Source: Erigeron canadensis (Eukaryota; Streptophyta; Magnoliopsida; Asterales; Asteraceae). From it: a stretch of DNA of 64,000 bases. The notes beneath the pieces were generated by a model. The model ran no database searches, was not told the DNA's origin, and was given only the letters and a program-made list of their open reading frames with translations. Where the stretch lies: NCBI RefSeq assembly GCF_010389155.1, contig NC_057762.1, positions 4,079,513 through 4,143,512 on the forward strand, written 5' to 3'. The position numbers and the translations under genes were made by a program. This document shows, piece by piece, positions 34,206 to 46,417 of the stretch. Within the stretch, counting starts at the first letter, position 1, and each line of letters begins with the position of its first letter.

Positions 34206-35199
34206 TACGTGAATGCAAATATAGAATACGTGAACTCTGAACTCGTTACTCATATAAACATGGGCTGAACATGTTATGACCATTTACCTCTATGACTTTT
34301 GAATTAGGCTGATCACCAAAATATAATAAAGAACAGATGAGATTTTGTATCAAGACTTGTTGCAACTTAGATTGGTCATTTGACCCAGGTCGGCCACCCA
34401 TTTGACCTAGGTTGGGAATATGTGACTGTTAAACAACTAAATTTAAATACAATTATCTTTATATCTTGATTTTTTAATCGATGAAAAACATGAGACCAAT
34501 CATTTATATCTTTTACAGTAAGTATTAAAATTGAGTTAAAAATATCAAATATGATTTAGGTTGCGTAAAAGATTGAGTTAGCTGGTCCTTTATTAAAGGT
34601 AAGGTTTATGTATATGTAAATAGGGTATTTTCTTGATTTTGTTTTCCGTTGGGGGCCCTCCTAAAGAAAAATAAAAATTAAAGAAATTCTTTTTTTTTTA
34701 ACGAAATTTTTGATTCTAGGAAATTTTTTTTTTTCTTTTTCAATTCGGCTCTTCCTCTTCCTAAATTGAGTATATGTTTATTCACCTAACGTTTTTGATA
34801 ACATCTTCATTTATTCTATGTGTGATCATAGAATATGTGTGATCATCTATCATCTATGTATTTGAAGTTGAACCCATCAATAGTTTAATTCTAATTCATT
34901 TTCCCTAACCCCAATTTAGTTAGGTTTGTTATTCATTTTGGTTTGGTTGAAAATTCCAAAATTCCTAATAGTAAAATGTATAAAAACAGGGGAGGAAGCC
35001 AAAGAGGACTTATTTGTGTTATTTTATTTAGGATCTTTTTATCTGCTAGAGTAGTACGTAGTAGCTTTCACTATTTTATGACTTCAAAGTTGATAGAGTT
35101 TTATTTATATGTTTTTTAATGTATCAGTAATTTGTTTCGTATAATATGTTCTCACTGCTTATTGCTTTCTTTGTAAACTATTTTGTGACGGGCCAAATG
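34206..35199. other. Intergenic, no gene seen
   Basis: AT-rich with T runs near 34,690-34,740. Contains GACCCAGGT/GACCTAGGT repeats near 34,385-34,430. No coding region supported. Confidence 0.4.
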
Positions 35200-35477
35200 A
35201 GCATCAAGGTTCTGATGTCCTTACGATTACGTACAGGATTTGACAAATGGAAAAAGATAAAACGATGGAAAGAGATGGGCATTTCTTAAGCATATTAACT
35301 CTTCGCAACATGGAGATCGATGCTTTAGAATTCAGTGATAACTTGTTGAACCAAGCAGGGCATATTGGAAACATGATAGAGAAGAAGAGTTCAAAGTTAA
35401 TCTCCGACAATCGTTTACGTGTAAAAGCTACTGTTGATATAGTTCGTTGGCTAACATATCAAGCTTGTGCATATTGA
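35200..35477 (+). pseudogene. hAT transposase fragment (TTF/ZMYM1-like, middle part)
   Basis: The frame contains NRLRVKATVDIVRWLTYQACAY, then a stop, then GHD. This is the conserved NRLRL..S.D.VRWLAFQACAFRGHDE region of TTF-type/ZMYM1-like hAT proteins, with a stop replacing the Arg codon after ACAY. Upstream sequence is only partly alignable. Immediately after it, at 35,485, comes TGTAACACCC, which may mark a later LTR insertion. Confidence 0.55.
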
Positions 35478-35879
35478 GGGCATGATGTAACACCCAATTG
35501 AAGAAACTGGGTAATTTTTCCTTTGAACTATACTGTTGATTTTGAATTCCTTGAGTACCCGTTGAGTTGATATCTCAGCTTGGAAGTAGCATAGGTGACC
35601 CAAGTGAATTTGGTCTAGCATTATATTCAAGGTAGGTAATCGAGTTGATCAACGGTTATGCCTGCATAGCTCATTGTGAACTAGTCTGTAAATACATTAC
35701 GGATCGATGAGCAAATATGTTGAGAATTTAGACTCCGTATCATCTTATGTTTGATCTTCAAATATTACATATTCAATCTAAACATGAGTTAAGAACTAAG
35801 ACTCGGTATCATATCTTAATAAAACAAAATAGTATATATCTAAACCATATGACAGGACAGTATAAAGAGAGAAAGAAAG

Positions 35880-36035
35880 AAAGAATGAAACTGCTTAGTT
35901 CTGCTTTCTGGCGGGTTTTGAGCCCCAATATCTCGACGTTGTATGAGAGAGGTTTAGATTTAGGCAGACCTTACCTCTACCTAAGTAGAGAGGTTGCTTC
36001 CATTTTACTACCTAAATGGTAGAAAAGGCCCTCCA
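35880..36035 (-). mobile_element. SINE-like fragment (Au/TS-type tail)
   Basis: On the minus strand GGAAGCAACCTCTCTACTTA, then GGTAGAGGTAAGGTCTGCC, matches the characteristic internal stretch of Au/TS-type plant SINEs. A weak B-box-like GGGCTCAAAACCC lies on the far side. Ends and target duplications are not resolved. Confidence 0.45.
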
Positions 36036-36793
36036 ACCTTTGCATGACCTTTGTCTCTAGAGGTCAGGGTGTTTACCATTATGCTGATTCTTTCAAACAA
36101 TATGACAATATAGATGTTGTATTTTGTGGAGCGCAAATCAACAAGATGCAAACTTAATTGACTGCAAAGTCAGAGCTACTATGAGATTAATCCTTCTTAA
36201 TTTAGGGATAATTAATCTGCTGACGATCACTAAGTCCCTGTTTCATTCCTCTCCTAAAGGGAACATATATGCTTTCCACATAACATCTTATTACTTGATT
36301 GAATTTACTACATTAATACTGTTGGAATGTAGAAATTCATCACGATCAAGAGTGAACTTTACCAAGTTAATACTTCTAGTCTTCACATCATAGACATCTA
36401 ATGGCAACATTGTCATGATCGATAGAGGTATTGCAGTTTAAAAGCAACAATGCTGCCCCCACATTCAGGTCATATATATAACCTTAATTACTAGTCTATC
36501 CATCGGATTCCAAAAGAAACTGAAACAAATTAAAATCTTGATGCCAAGAATCTCTGATACACACATGAACTACCAAATGAATGGTCAAGTATATACGGGC
36601 CAGATAGAAATAAATCAAGAAGCCCGAGCCAAACACGTACACCCCTTAACAAGGATTAACTTAATTAGGCGGACATAGGATCAAACACTGAAATAAGATA
36701 ACATGAAAACAAGTATATGAATCAACCTAAAATGCTTCAGAAATTAATACATGAAGAAGCTAGAAAACAAAAATGAACCATATTATCTATTAT
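36036..36793. other. Intergenic, 3' of the F-box relic
   Basis: No gene supported. The part next to 36,794 would be the 3' UTR of the F-box relic. Confidence 0.4.
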
Positions 36794-37244
36794 CTAATCA
36801 TGGGAAACCCAGTTAAGTTCAAACTCAACATCGAAAGTCAATGAGTCATGAAAATCAGTTTCCCAAGAACTTGTAAGAGCTTCCCATCTTCTGCTAGGAA
36901 AGTTTTTAACCACGACTTGTTTTAGATCATCATCAGTTGTGTTATTTCTCATCACCTTCCTTACGACTGCTAGCATAGAGAAGTATTTGCAGTAGCAGTT
37001 CCATACCCTTACTTGACTGGGATGGCAAATACAAAAGAAGGCATCAAAGAATCGATCACCCAAATCTATTTCATATAGGGATAGTCGTTGGACGTTATAA
37101 GTAACCGGAAACATGACCACCCCTTTTCTAAGTTCATCAACATCACTAGCGTTCAATGATTTGGAAGACGAGTCTATATGAATGTCAAACTTGGTTGCTG
37201 ATAAATTATGAAGTACTTCCCACAACTTAAGGAAGAATGAAGTA

Positions 37245-37249
37245 TCAAG
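37245..37249. repeat. Target-site duplication, left
   Basis: TCAAG directly before the 5' LTR; its exact copy follows the 3' LTR at 43,802-43,806. Confidence 0.95.
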
Positions 37250-37706
37250 TGTTGGAACCACGTTAGTGTGACCGTCACTGATCATGTATCCTGATATGAT
37301 AATTGACAATAACTGAAATCCCTATGTCTAGGTAAATATATGATGGGCGTAATTACTCTTAGAGACGTAGTATAGGGTTTCCCATTAGGTGATTGTAACT
37401 AAGAGGACTAATGATGCACACATTAAACACCAAAGGGGTCTAAAGTGTAAATACTCTCCTTATATATAGAGAGTCATTAACCCTAAGTTAAGGTTAATAC
37501 ACACACACCTTATACCCTAATTTTCGTGTGCCTCCTCTCTCAAATTCGTGCATCATGTTCCAGCCGAATTACTCATCCCATTATTACTCAATCACCTTGT
37601 TATGGAAACCCGAAATCAATAGCAATTATGCTTTAATGTTCTTACAGGTTCCACGGGACGATTGGGGATGTTTTATCACTCGAATCGAATCATGTTTATT
37701 CCAACA
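37250..37706 (+). repeat. 5' LTR
   Basis: 457 bp, beginning TGTTGGAACC and ending TTCCAACA. By direct reading it differs from the 3' LTR by about 10 substitutions and two small indels (3 and 2 bases), roughly 2% divergence. It contains a TATATATAG box near 37,460. Confidence 0.95.
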
Positions 37707-37708
37707 TG

Positions 37709-37720
37709 TGGTATCAGAGC
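37709..37720 (+). other. Primer-binding site (initiator tRNA-Met)
   Basis: TGGTATCAGAGC, two bases after the LTR, is the standard plant copia site complementary to the 3' end of initiator tRNA-Met. Confidence 0.9.
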
Positions 37721-37794
37721 CTCGTTACGAACAATCAGTCGTGATTCGGTTCGAATTTGATGAATTTCGCGAACTAAAAATCTGCAGAATAAGA

Positions 37795-38215
37795 ACTTCG
37801 TGCTGACGTCATCACGAACTAAAGCCCACTTCATGCTGACGTCATCCTCGCGCTGATGTCATCATGGACTAAAGACCACTTCACGCTAACGTCATCTTCG
37901 TGCTGACGTCATCATGGTTTCTGCTGATCTTCGCGCTTACGTCATCTCCGTGCTTACGTCACCTTCACGCTTATGTGATCACATGAACTTTAGCTTATCT
38001 CTATACACGAATTAACTACAAGCTCGTGCTTACGTCATCACGAGTGTATGACATCTTCGTGCTGACATCGTCACGACTTTATGATATCTTCGTGCTTATG
38101 TCCTCACGACTTAATGATATTTTCGTTCCAATGCCAACACGACTTATGATGACTTCGTGCTTATGTTATCACGAACTATTACCTAACTTTGTGCTTACTT
38201 GATCACAAGTTATTA
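37795..38215 (+). repeat. Leader array of TGACGTCA-type repeats
   Basis: Some fifteen imperfect units of the form TTCGTGCTGACGTCATCACG follow the primer-binding site, many keeping the (G/T)ACGTCAT core. TGACGTCA is the palindromic CRE/TGA-bZIP binding sequence. Confidence 0.8.
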
Positions 38216-38375
38216 CTTAAGTTTATGTATACTGAAGACGATCTTAGCTGATGAATGTGTTCGTGATTACTATTTTACCCTATAATTTTGTGGCTGAATT
38301 TGTATCTAAATTTTCAAAAATAATTTTTTCTGAGACATTTTTACCATAGCACTATAAGGGTAAAATTTTTTACCA

Positions 38376-38455
38376 TAGCTCGATCCCAGCCAGGGGCTCT
38401 GCCCCTTGGACCCCGCTCCCAGGGGCGCTGCCCCCGGACCCCCGTAATGTGTGGG
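38376..38455 (+). repeat. GC-rich hairpin cluster in the copia leader
   Basis: AGGGGCTCTGCCCCT and AGGGGCGCTGCCCCC are adjacent short hairpins with GGGGC/GCCCC stems, followed by GGACCCCCG…GGGGG. They stand out in the AT-rich element. Confidence 0.75.
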
Positions 38456-38484
38456 GGTTTCGCACTAATGTACATGGTTTCATC

Positions 38485-38740
38485 ATTTGTGCCCAAAGGT
38501 CAAATATGATTCTCATGGTGCGTTCTTTTCCTTTTGGATAATGAACACTAAGCATATTGATTCTGCCCAAAGGTGATTTAATACACTTTGTGTGCTAAAA
38601 GGAATATTTTTCATGCATAAGATACACGATTCTTAATTTTGTGCCCAAAGGTCAAAAGATAAGCGTTGTGCCACATGACCCTAATGCTCATTTGTACTTA
38701 GATATTAGTTACTTCTACCCAAAGGTGATGTAAATCTAAG
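38485..38740 (+). repeat. Repeats of GCCCAAAGGT in the copia leader
   Basis: The core GCCCAAAGGT or ACCCAAAGGT occurs four times, near 38,491, 38,566, 38,642 and 38,717, at about 75-base spacing. Confidence 0.75.
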
Positions 38741-41700
38741 TAAAGCCTTATGTCAACTTATTGTTTTGGTGTTTACAATAGGTTACCTATCACTGGCTTC
38801 ATTAGTATAATGGTCTTAGTCTCATTATTTTTAGGAACATTACTTTAGCCTCTTACGTATTTAGGCATTACGTTAGTTCCATTACTTTTAGAGACATTAC
38901 TTAATAAGCCTTAGATATCTAATTATGAGGAACATTATTATTAGCTCTTAGTTAAGTTTAGGCATTACTTTAGTTCCATTAGTTTTATAGATATTGCTTA
39001 GTCTGCCTTAGATAGCTAATTATGCCACTATAATCTTATTGCCCTTAGTTTTAGGCATTACTTCAATAATCTTCTATTACTTGTATCATAAATTGATATC
39101 CTCCTTATTTCCACTATAGTACCTAACTTAGGCATTGAGCCACTTATTGATGCAGACTTTGCTTCATGAAAAGGTTAATTACCTCTAACTCTGGAGATGC
39201 TAGACCTTGACTATGTCATTCGCCATAATGAACCAATTGCTATTACTGCTAACTTTTTCCGCAACTCAGAAAGCGAATTTTAAGAAAATGGGATAAGGTG
39301 AATCGCTTGTCACTAATGATGGTCAAGAACTTCATCAAACATAGTATCTGAGGGAATGTATAAAGCGTATGCAAGTAGCTTAAGAACAAAGGAAATAACA
39401 GTGTTTGTGAACACATAATGAATATGACTAACATGACTCATAAGTTTAAGAGTCCTATAATTAAAAGTCTTTGATAATTTTCTTGTGCATTTTTCTAATG
39501 ACCCCACTGCATGCTCATTTTGATACCTTCAAAAAATTAACTTTAGCGCTATGAAGGATAAATGGTCGATGAGTGAACTAAATGCAATGTGTGTGTAAGA
39601 AAATGGTCGTCTTAAGTTGGGCCAACCTAAAGTGTTCACCTTACTACCACTGCTAATTCCATTAAGAGGAAAGATATGACAATAATAATACTGCAAATAA
39701 AGTTCAAAAGGCTAATGATGGTGCTTATACCTCTAGTTTTGAGTCCTTGACTAGCAATCCTAACTGCAAATTCTCATTGTGTCCAGATTGCCTTAATTTC
39801 AAGGAACTGCTAGCTAATAAAGGTAACTTATTTCATGTAATATTTGATTTATTTATGTTTGATGTACTTATTAATACATGTGTGAGTGATTCTAGTTCTA
39901 TGATTCATGTTATCAACTCTATAATGGAGTTCCATACAATCCAGAAGCTATCAAATGACCAAAGAAAGCTTAGAGTTGGAAGGATTGATCTCTTATATGT
40001 CGAAACCATGGAGACTTATGATTTACATATAAACACTTGAAAGTGTATTAGACTAGTGGATACCTTATGTGTACCGAGAATTTCTCGGAACATTGTGTCT
40101 ATTTTTTCTAGTCTAACACCTTGAAAGTTATGTAATTATTCATGGTTACGACGAGATTGCCATTACTCATAATAATGAATTCCTTGGTCCTAGTTTCTTT
40201 GATGAATTGTTGTGTAAGTTAGAACTAGATCATAATTTCTCACAGTCTTTGTTGTCTCCTAATATTGATGACATAACTAAAACAAAGACAAAATCACCTA
40301 ACTAATTAAGAGAATTACTTCATATAGTGGCATAAATACCTTAGCCACATCTCACGAGTTTGCATGATACGACTCATAAAGGATGGAATATTACATTCTC
40401 TTGACTTTTGTGATTTTGAAACATGTATTCGATGGCTTAAGGGATCAAGAAAGGAGCCACTAGAAGTTCCAACTTGTTGGAAATAATTCACTCTGATGTT
40501 AGTATCTCCTATCCCGCAACCATCTCAGAACATACATCACTTACTACATTCATTAACGATTATTCATGTTATATGCACCTATATCTGATCTGAACCTTTA
40601 GAGACTTTTATTGATCTTATAACTTTGGTTTTAAACCAACTTGATCATAAAATAAAAGTTGTGAGATTAGATAGAGGAGGTGAGTATTATGGTTGACATA
40701 TTGATATTGGTTAAGCTCTTAATCCTTTCCATAACTTTTGAAAGAAACAAGACATAAGTAACCAATATACCATGTTTGGTTCTCCTCAACAAAATTTAAT
40801 GTTGCTAAAAGGAGAAATAGAACCTTAATGGACATGGTGAAAAGTATGTTTGTCAACACTAACTTACCTACTTTCCTTTGGACTGAGGCCTTACGCAAAG
40901 TTGTTCATATACTCAATAAGAGTTCCATTAGAATTTGTCCTTAAGACTCCTGAACAGAAAAGAAACTGAGTCTAAAATATATGAACGTATGGCTATTCTG
41001 CCAAAACATAACTCTATAACCCTAACTAAAAGAAACTGGATCCTAAATCCCTTACCTGTTTCTTTATCGGTTATCAGTTTTATTGTCTTTCCTACACTAC
41101 TAGCATTATTGACACGTAGCATGTCACATTTCTTGAGAACTAAGAGATCAGTGGGAGCACGACAAATCATAACTTAAGATTTGTAGGAAGTACAAGAAGC
41201 GGGGGGAACCACTCGTCGGTTATTATTACTCCTCCGATAACTCCTCTTGTACCCAACGCTGCTCCTAATATCACTGATCTACCTTCTCTATCAGAATTCT
41301 AAACCTCCTAATTAGAGTACTACTAATGATAAAGCATCTTATTAATAATGCTAAAGCAAAGCATCTTACTACTAATGTTAAAGCATCTTCCTTATTGAAC
41401 CTGAAAATCAACTCAGGAGATCATCTCGGTCACTCATGACCATAACTTTGATGATTTCATTATTTAACTGAAGTTGAGGACAATGGAAAGCTTACTGATC
41501 CTACCTCTTATTAAGAAGCCATTAATAGCGATCATGCCGCTTAGTGGAATGAAGCTATAATTTGAAAGCTCAATTCCATATAGCATAATGATGTTTGGCA
41601 CTTGGTTGAATTTCTTGAAGAATCCAAATCTATAAGTTGTAAGTGGATCTTCAAAACCAAATTAGACCCGAATGGAAACGTCAAACGCTATAAGGCCATA

Positions 41701-43331
41701 ACCATTTGCGAAGGGCTTTACTCAAAAGGAAGGAATCGATTATCAAGAGACCTTATCTCCTGTCTCATAAAGATTCCTTAAGGATCATCATGGTATTCGT
41801 ATCTCATTATAATTTAGAGTTACATTAGATGGATGTCAAGACCACTTTCCTAAATGCAAACTTGCATTACGATGGATACATGTGAACCTGAAGTTCCATA
41901 AAGTAAATAGCACATGATCTGCAAGTTGAATAAGTCCATATACAGGTTGAAGCAAGCATCACTAAAATGGTACGTTAAGTTTAATGAAGTCATAAGAGGA
42001 CACGACTTCCTAAGAAAATCAAGTGGATTAATGCACCTATCTCAAGATCAGTGGGAGTAAATTTACAATCCTTGTTTTGCACGTGGATGATATACTTGCA
42101 AGTAATAACTTGGATATGTTGCATGAGTCGAAGCGTTTACTTTTCGCAGAATGTCGACATAAAAGATCTCGGTGATGCCTTTAATGTCACAGGTATCGAA
42201 ATACATCGGGATAGGCGTAATGATGTTCCAGTTCTTTCTCAAAAGACTTATATTGAACACATCTTAGGACACCATAACATGCAACACTACACACCCACTA
42301 TAGATCTATTAGTAAAAAGGAAATGTATGTGATTGTTCCCAAAGTCTGAACATTGAGATTAAAGAAAGGGCAAATGAGGATGATACCTTACTCATAAGTA
42401 GTTGAGAGCATTATGTACGCTCAGGTTTGTACTCGTCCAGATATCGCTTATATTGCCGGTATGCTTGGGAGTTAAGTATATAATCCCGGATTAGCATATT
42501 GGAAAATGGCTAAAAAGGTTCTACGATATCTGCAAAGGACTAAAGACTACATATTAACTTATAGAAGAGGTGACAACTTAGAAGTAGTGGGATGTTTTAA
42601 TTCCAATAAGAAATCTACTTCTGAATGTATATTTATGATTAGCTGGCAAACCTATCTTTTGACGGAGTCATAAGTAGAAACTGACTGCAACGTCTACCAT
42701 GATTTCTGAACGTTCGTAATTTCATGTCATGAGATGTTGTTAAAGAACCTGGTCAGTGGACTCGAAAGTCGTCAACTTTATTATTAGACCATTGAAGTTT
42801 TACTATGATAACTCAGCTACCGTAATTCTTTGAACAGTAACAGTTCAACTGGCACTGAGATGTATCTTGATACAAAGTATCTGTTTGTGAACGGATTGAG
42901 GAAATGTTCTTTGTATTGAGTAATTAAGTACACATAATATGCTAATGGATCCAATGACCGAAGGTCTTCCTCCTAAAATCTTCGTAGGATACGTATCGAA
43001 GATGAAGCTTACTTAATATTATGATAGCATGTTGTACTTATTGGTCATTATTATTATGTTAATTAAAATTTTCCTCCTTATTCAGATTTTGTTTGTCTAT
43101 TAGTTACACTTCGAGCTCATAATAGTGTAAAGACATTATATAACAAAATCTGTCTTAGTCAATTGATCATTGCTTATTAGTTTTAAATTTGAGTCATAGT
43201 TTGACTAGTTGGGGTCCTGAGTTGATGTTCTTCTCTACGATTGTACTTATTGGCTATGATTTCAGTTTAAAACAAAATGAGTATTATTCCGGAACTTATT
43301 TGAATACTCATAGATAAATGATTGCTCGGTC

Positions 43332-43342
43332 AAGTGGGAGAA
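43332..43342 (+). other. Polypurine tract
   Basis: AAGTGGGAGAA directly abuts the 3' LTR, the expected plus-strand priming site. Confidence 0.85.
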
Positions 43343-43801
43343 TGTTGGAACCACGTTAGTGTGACCGTCACTGATCATGTATCATTCCTGATATGATAAT
43401 TGACAATAACTGAAATCCATATGTCTAGGTAAATATATGATGGGCGTAATTACTCTTAGAGACGTAGTATAGGGTTTCCCATTAAGTGATTGTAACTAAG
43501 AGGACTAATGATGCACATATTAAACACCAAAGGGGTCTAAAGTGTAAATACTCTCCTTATATATAGAGAGTCATTAACCCTAAGTTAAGGTTAATACACA
43601 CACCTTATACCCTAATTTTCGAGTGCCTCCTCTCTCAAATTCGTGCATCATGTTCCTGCCGAATTACTCATCTCATTATTACTCAATCACCTTGTTTTGG
43701 GAACCCGAAATCAATAGCAATTATGCTTTAATGTTCTTACAGGTTTCACAGGACGATTGGGGATGTTTTATCACTCGAATCGAATCATGTTTATTCCAAC
43801 A
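43343..43801 (+). repeat. 3' LTR
   Basis: 459 bp, same ends as the 5' LTR (TGTTGG…CCAACA) and about 98% identical by direct comparison. Confidence 0.95.
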
Positions 43802-43806
43802 TCAAG
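43802..43806. repeat. Target-site duplication, right
   Basis: TCAAG, identical to 37,245-37,249. Confidence 0.95.
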
Positions 43807-44274
43807 TGGATTCCTCAGTTTAATTTGCTTGGGAGGAGCAATGCTGGTTGGAAACAAGAGAGTTGGAAGTGTCTCGCCATTATAAGAGAATTTAAGTAAA
43901 TTTGGAGCATCAACTTGCAGGTCCTCTGATGATTTCACCTTTAGCTTGAGCCTCTTGAGAGAAAGACAGACTAGTGATAACCAACCTTTTCGAGGCCCAA
44001 CCCCTGATTTTGAAGTGTCAACCTTTCAAGAACAACAAACTTGGATTTGATCATATCGAAAAATGTATCGTCGATGGTCATACCCTTTAAATATAGCCGA
44101 GTCACGCTTCTTCCTAATGAGGAAGCGGTGGTGTCCGTTGTTTTGAATGGTAAAAGATTTTTCTTGGCCCGATTCCAAAACAATTTGTAAGAAAAAAATT
44201 CAAGACTTGGGACGTCGTCGATTTTCAAAAGACCATATTCGATCATCTTAGGTCCAACTTTGTTCATATGTTAA

Positions 44275-44830
44275 TTTTTGTGGCCCATTTATTAGTATCA
44301 GCTTGTTGCCCATATAATATATTAAATGGAAATAATTAATATCAGTTTGTTGCCTATAAGGTTATAATATAAAAATAGAAACCACTAATATTCGTCACTG
44401 TCAAGCACATAACTTATACTATATTTTTTTAGGAGCTCATCCAATAAATATTGAAGAAAGCAGCTATACATTTTTTTTTTCCGAGTTGTTTTTAAGTGAT
44501 ATCTATATATACCTTTTGAGTTTTGATATCATTTATATTATTGCTTATGCATATGGTATAATATAACGTACATTTGTCAGTGTTAAGAACATAGAACATA
44601 TATCTGTTTATTAGTTTATATATAAATATTATTATAGAAATAAAATAGTTATGCTTCTTCATAAACAACCATCCGGTATTCAAAATTAGGTAAAAAAAAA
44701 TGCAAGAATTTACTCGATCTTGATCTTAAGATAGGCATTTTATAATATATAGTCACATTTTTTACCCTTAAAAAGATTGTGTTGTATTCTTTAAAGTTTT
44801 AGCATGGGCATATTTTACACCATATAGCCC
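44275..44830. other. Presumed intron of the F-box relic
   Basis: AT-rich sequence between the two coding parts of the relic; no coding homology seen. Splice sites were not assigned. Confidence 0.4.
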
Positions 44831-45629
44831 TGAGCATCTGAATCTTCAGGCCTGGCAAGGATACACATTTGATCACAGGATTGATACCGGGACTGATTGT
44901 TAAGTAGCAACGGGTTGATCTCAACATAACATATCATTTGAGAATGTAAACGGCCGGGGATCCCATATATCAAGGCAAAGCTCCTTGAGACAACGTCTTG
45001 TTTCGGGAGCTAGTACATGATCCCGCATCCAAATTTCATCTGATTCCAGGTTTTCGACTTTTCAGAGAAATTCTAAAGATTCGATGGGTATCTTGTGGTC
45101 GTGATACCTTTGGATAGTATTGTCGATCGATAAACTTTTTGTATTTTGTGGATAAATCATTAGTAGGAAACCTGAGGTTTGGGATGGTATACCAAGCGTG
45201 TCGCCATGATTTGGACAAGACACACGTGCGGGCAGCTTCTTCTTCCGATAATAACAATTGTATACGGTGCATCAACTCCGATCCCATTCTCCATTAATTA
45301 ATCTGAAAATCCAAAATATAGAGATTTTCCACTCCTAATTAAAACCCCAACGCAAACCTTAATCAAAAGCAGCAAAAAGGTTTTTGCTAATTAATTAATA
45401 GTGTTGTTAATTGTCGTCGGAATTAATACGTACGTAGTGGTTTTTGCAACGAATGAGGATTATTATTTTGTACAATTATAAGCCAAAGATTTCGTATTTA
45501 TAGTTAAACCTACGTACCGCCCTATATCTCTTTACCTTTAATAAATCATCAGATTAATGTTCCCAAAAAAAAAAAAAAATTGGATTGTTTTTAGAAGTTT
45601 TTGAAAAAAAATAAACGTTCTAAATTATT

Positions 45630-45850
45630 TTTAGAAGTGTCAATTGGATTAATTGGTGGCTCATTTGTATATTCTTCGAATCCGGGTTCGAGTCTTAAGG
45701 ACTTAACAAGTACCGAGTACATACGATTCAGCCGGGACTATTACCACCTTCAAATTTCATACGGTTGAGTTTGTTCTTGGTTTTTGTCATTAGGAGTACC
45801 GAGTATATACGATAGTCTCTCGTAATTGCCAATACTCAAAAAAAATACAT
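45630..45850 (+). mobile_element. SINE (tRNA-derived)
   Basis: An A-box-like TTGGTGGCTCA is followed about 35 bases later by a strong B box (GGGTTCGAGTCTT). The body contains two copies of AGTACCGAGTA.ATACGA (about 45,710 and 45,795) and it ends in a short A-rich tail. Confidence 0.5.
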
Positions 45851-46410
45851 ATATACATTCTAGTAATTTGTTTTGTTTAGTTTTGGGAAATACTCTCTAA
45901 TTTTTTATTTTCATTTTTGAATAAAATGTAAAGGTTTTTAATCTCTAAAATAACATGTAAAAACTTGAAATTGTAAGGACTTTTCACTTCCCGAAGTGAA
46001 AAATATTAAAAATTTTCTCTATACCAACATTCATATTTCTTTTTGTGATATACCAAATTACCAATAGAAACGTTGACTTTTATTTTTAACCAACCAAAAA
46101 AGACCTTAGTGGTATAGATATATTATTTTATTGATAAATAGTGTGGACAATGCGTACACATTTTTTTAAAATGATCCAATTTTTATTGTTTTTTAGATAT
46201 TTTATTTAGGGACGAATGGAGTATAAAAATGAGTTTTCTAAGGGATAGCTATAAGTTTAAAAATGAGTTTTCCATCAGGATATCCAATCATAGAGGTATA
46301 TCATCATGATCATATACTACAACTAAATACGCCCTTTTGAAATCTTACCATGATCTTTCTCGACTACTTGGGTGGAGAATTGGAGATTGAGAAGAAAAGG
46401 CTTCCTGTGG
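45851..46410. other. AT-rich intergenic
   Basis: No gene or transposon end recognised. Confidence 0.4.
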
Positions 46411-46417
46411 TATAGGC

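Larger units (their letters stand above)
37250..43801 (+). mobile_element. Ty1/copia LTR retrotransposon, 6,552 bp, coding-dead
   Basis: Full-length structure: 5' LTR 37,250-37,706, primer-binding site 37,709-37,720, polypurine tract 43,332-43,342, 3' LTR 43,343-43,801, and 5-bp target duplication. The order is copia (protease, integrase, RT, RNase H). Recognisable in broken frames are a gag tail near 39,540-39,650, protease-like DSS..HV near 39,880, integrase near 40,490-40,920 (including DRGGEYYG), RT from about 41,500 to 42,130 (CKWIFKTKLDPNG), RNase H near 42,500 (KVLRYLQRTKDY) and the copia terminal motif near 42,955. Stops and frameshifts occur in every domain, so it cannot encode working proteins. 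Confidence 0.93.
36794..45287 (-). pseudogene. F-box/FBD-LRR gene relic interrupted by copia
   Basis: Minus-strand relic of an SCF substrate-receptor-type gene. The N-terminal F-box part starts at 45,287 (MGSELMHRIQLLLSEEEAAR, then TCVLSKSWRHAWYTIPNLRF). A frameshift follows KKFIDR, with the continuation (IQRYHDHKIPIESLEF) in another frame, and stops occur near 44,935. The leucine-rich part resumes at 44,267-43,807, with a further frame change near 43,971. A copia element then interrupts the gene (37,250-43,801). Beyond it the C-terminal part (37,244-36,794, SFFLKLWEVLHNLSATKFDI to the stop) is open. Removing the element and one target copy joins …NPLD directly to TSFFLKLW… in frame, so the insertion landed within one exon. 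Frameshifts outside the element show that the gene is dead in any case. Confidence 0.85.

Noticed and set aside
35485..35870. LTR beginning TGTAACACCC
   Set aside because: Only the first ~10 bases match a typical LTR start; no end, partner or coding region found.
42051..42332. 93-aa ORF as a separate gene
   Set aside because: Fragment of the decayed copia reverse transcriptase.
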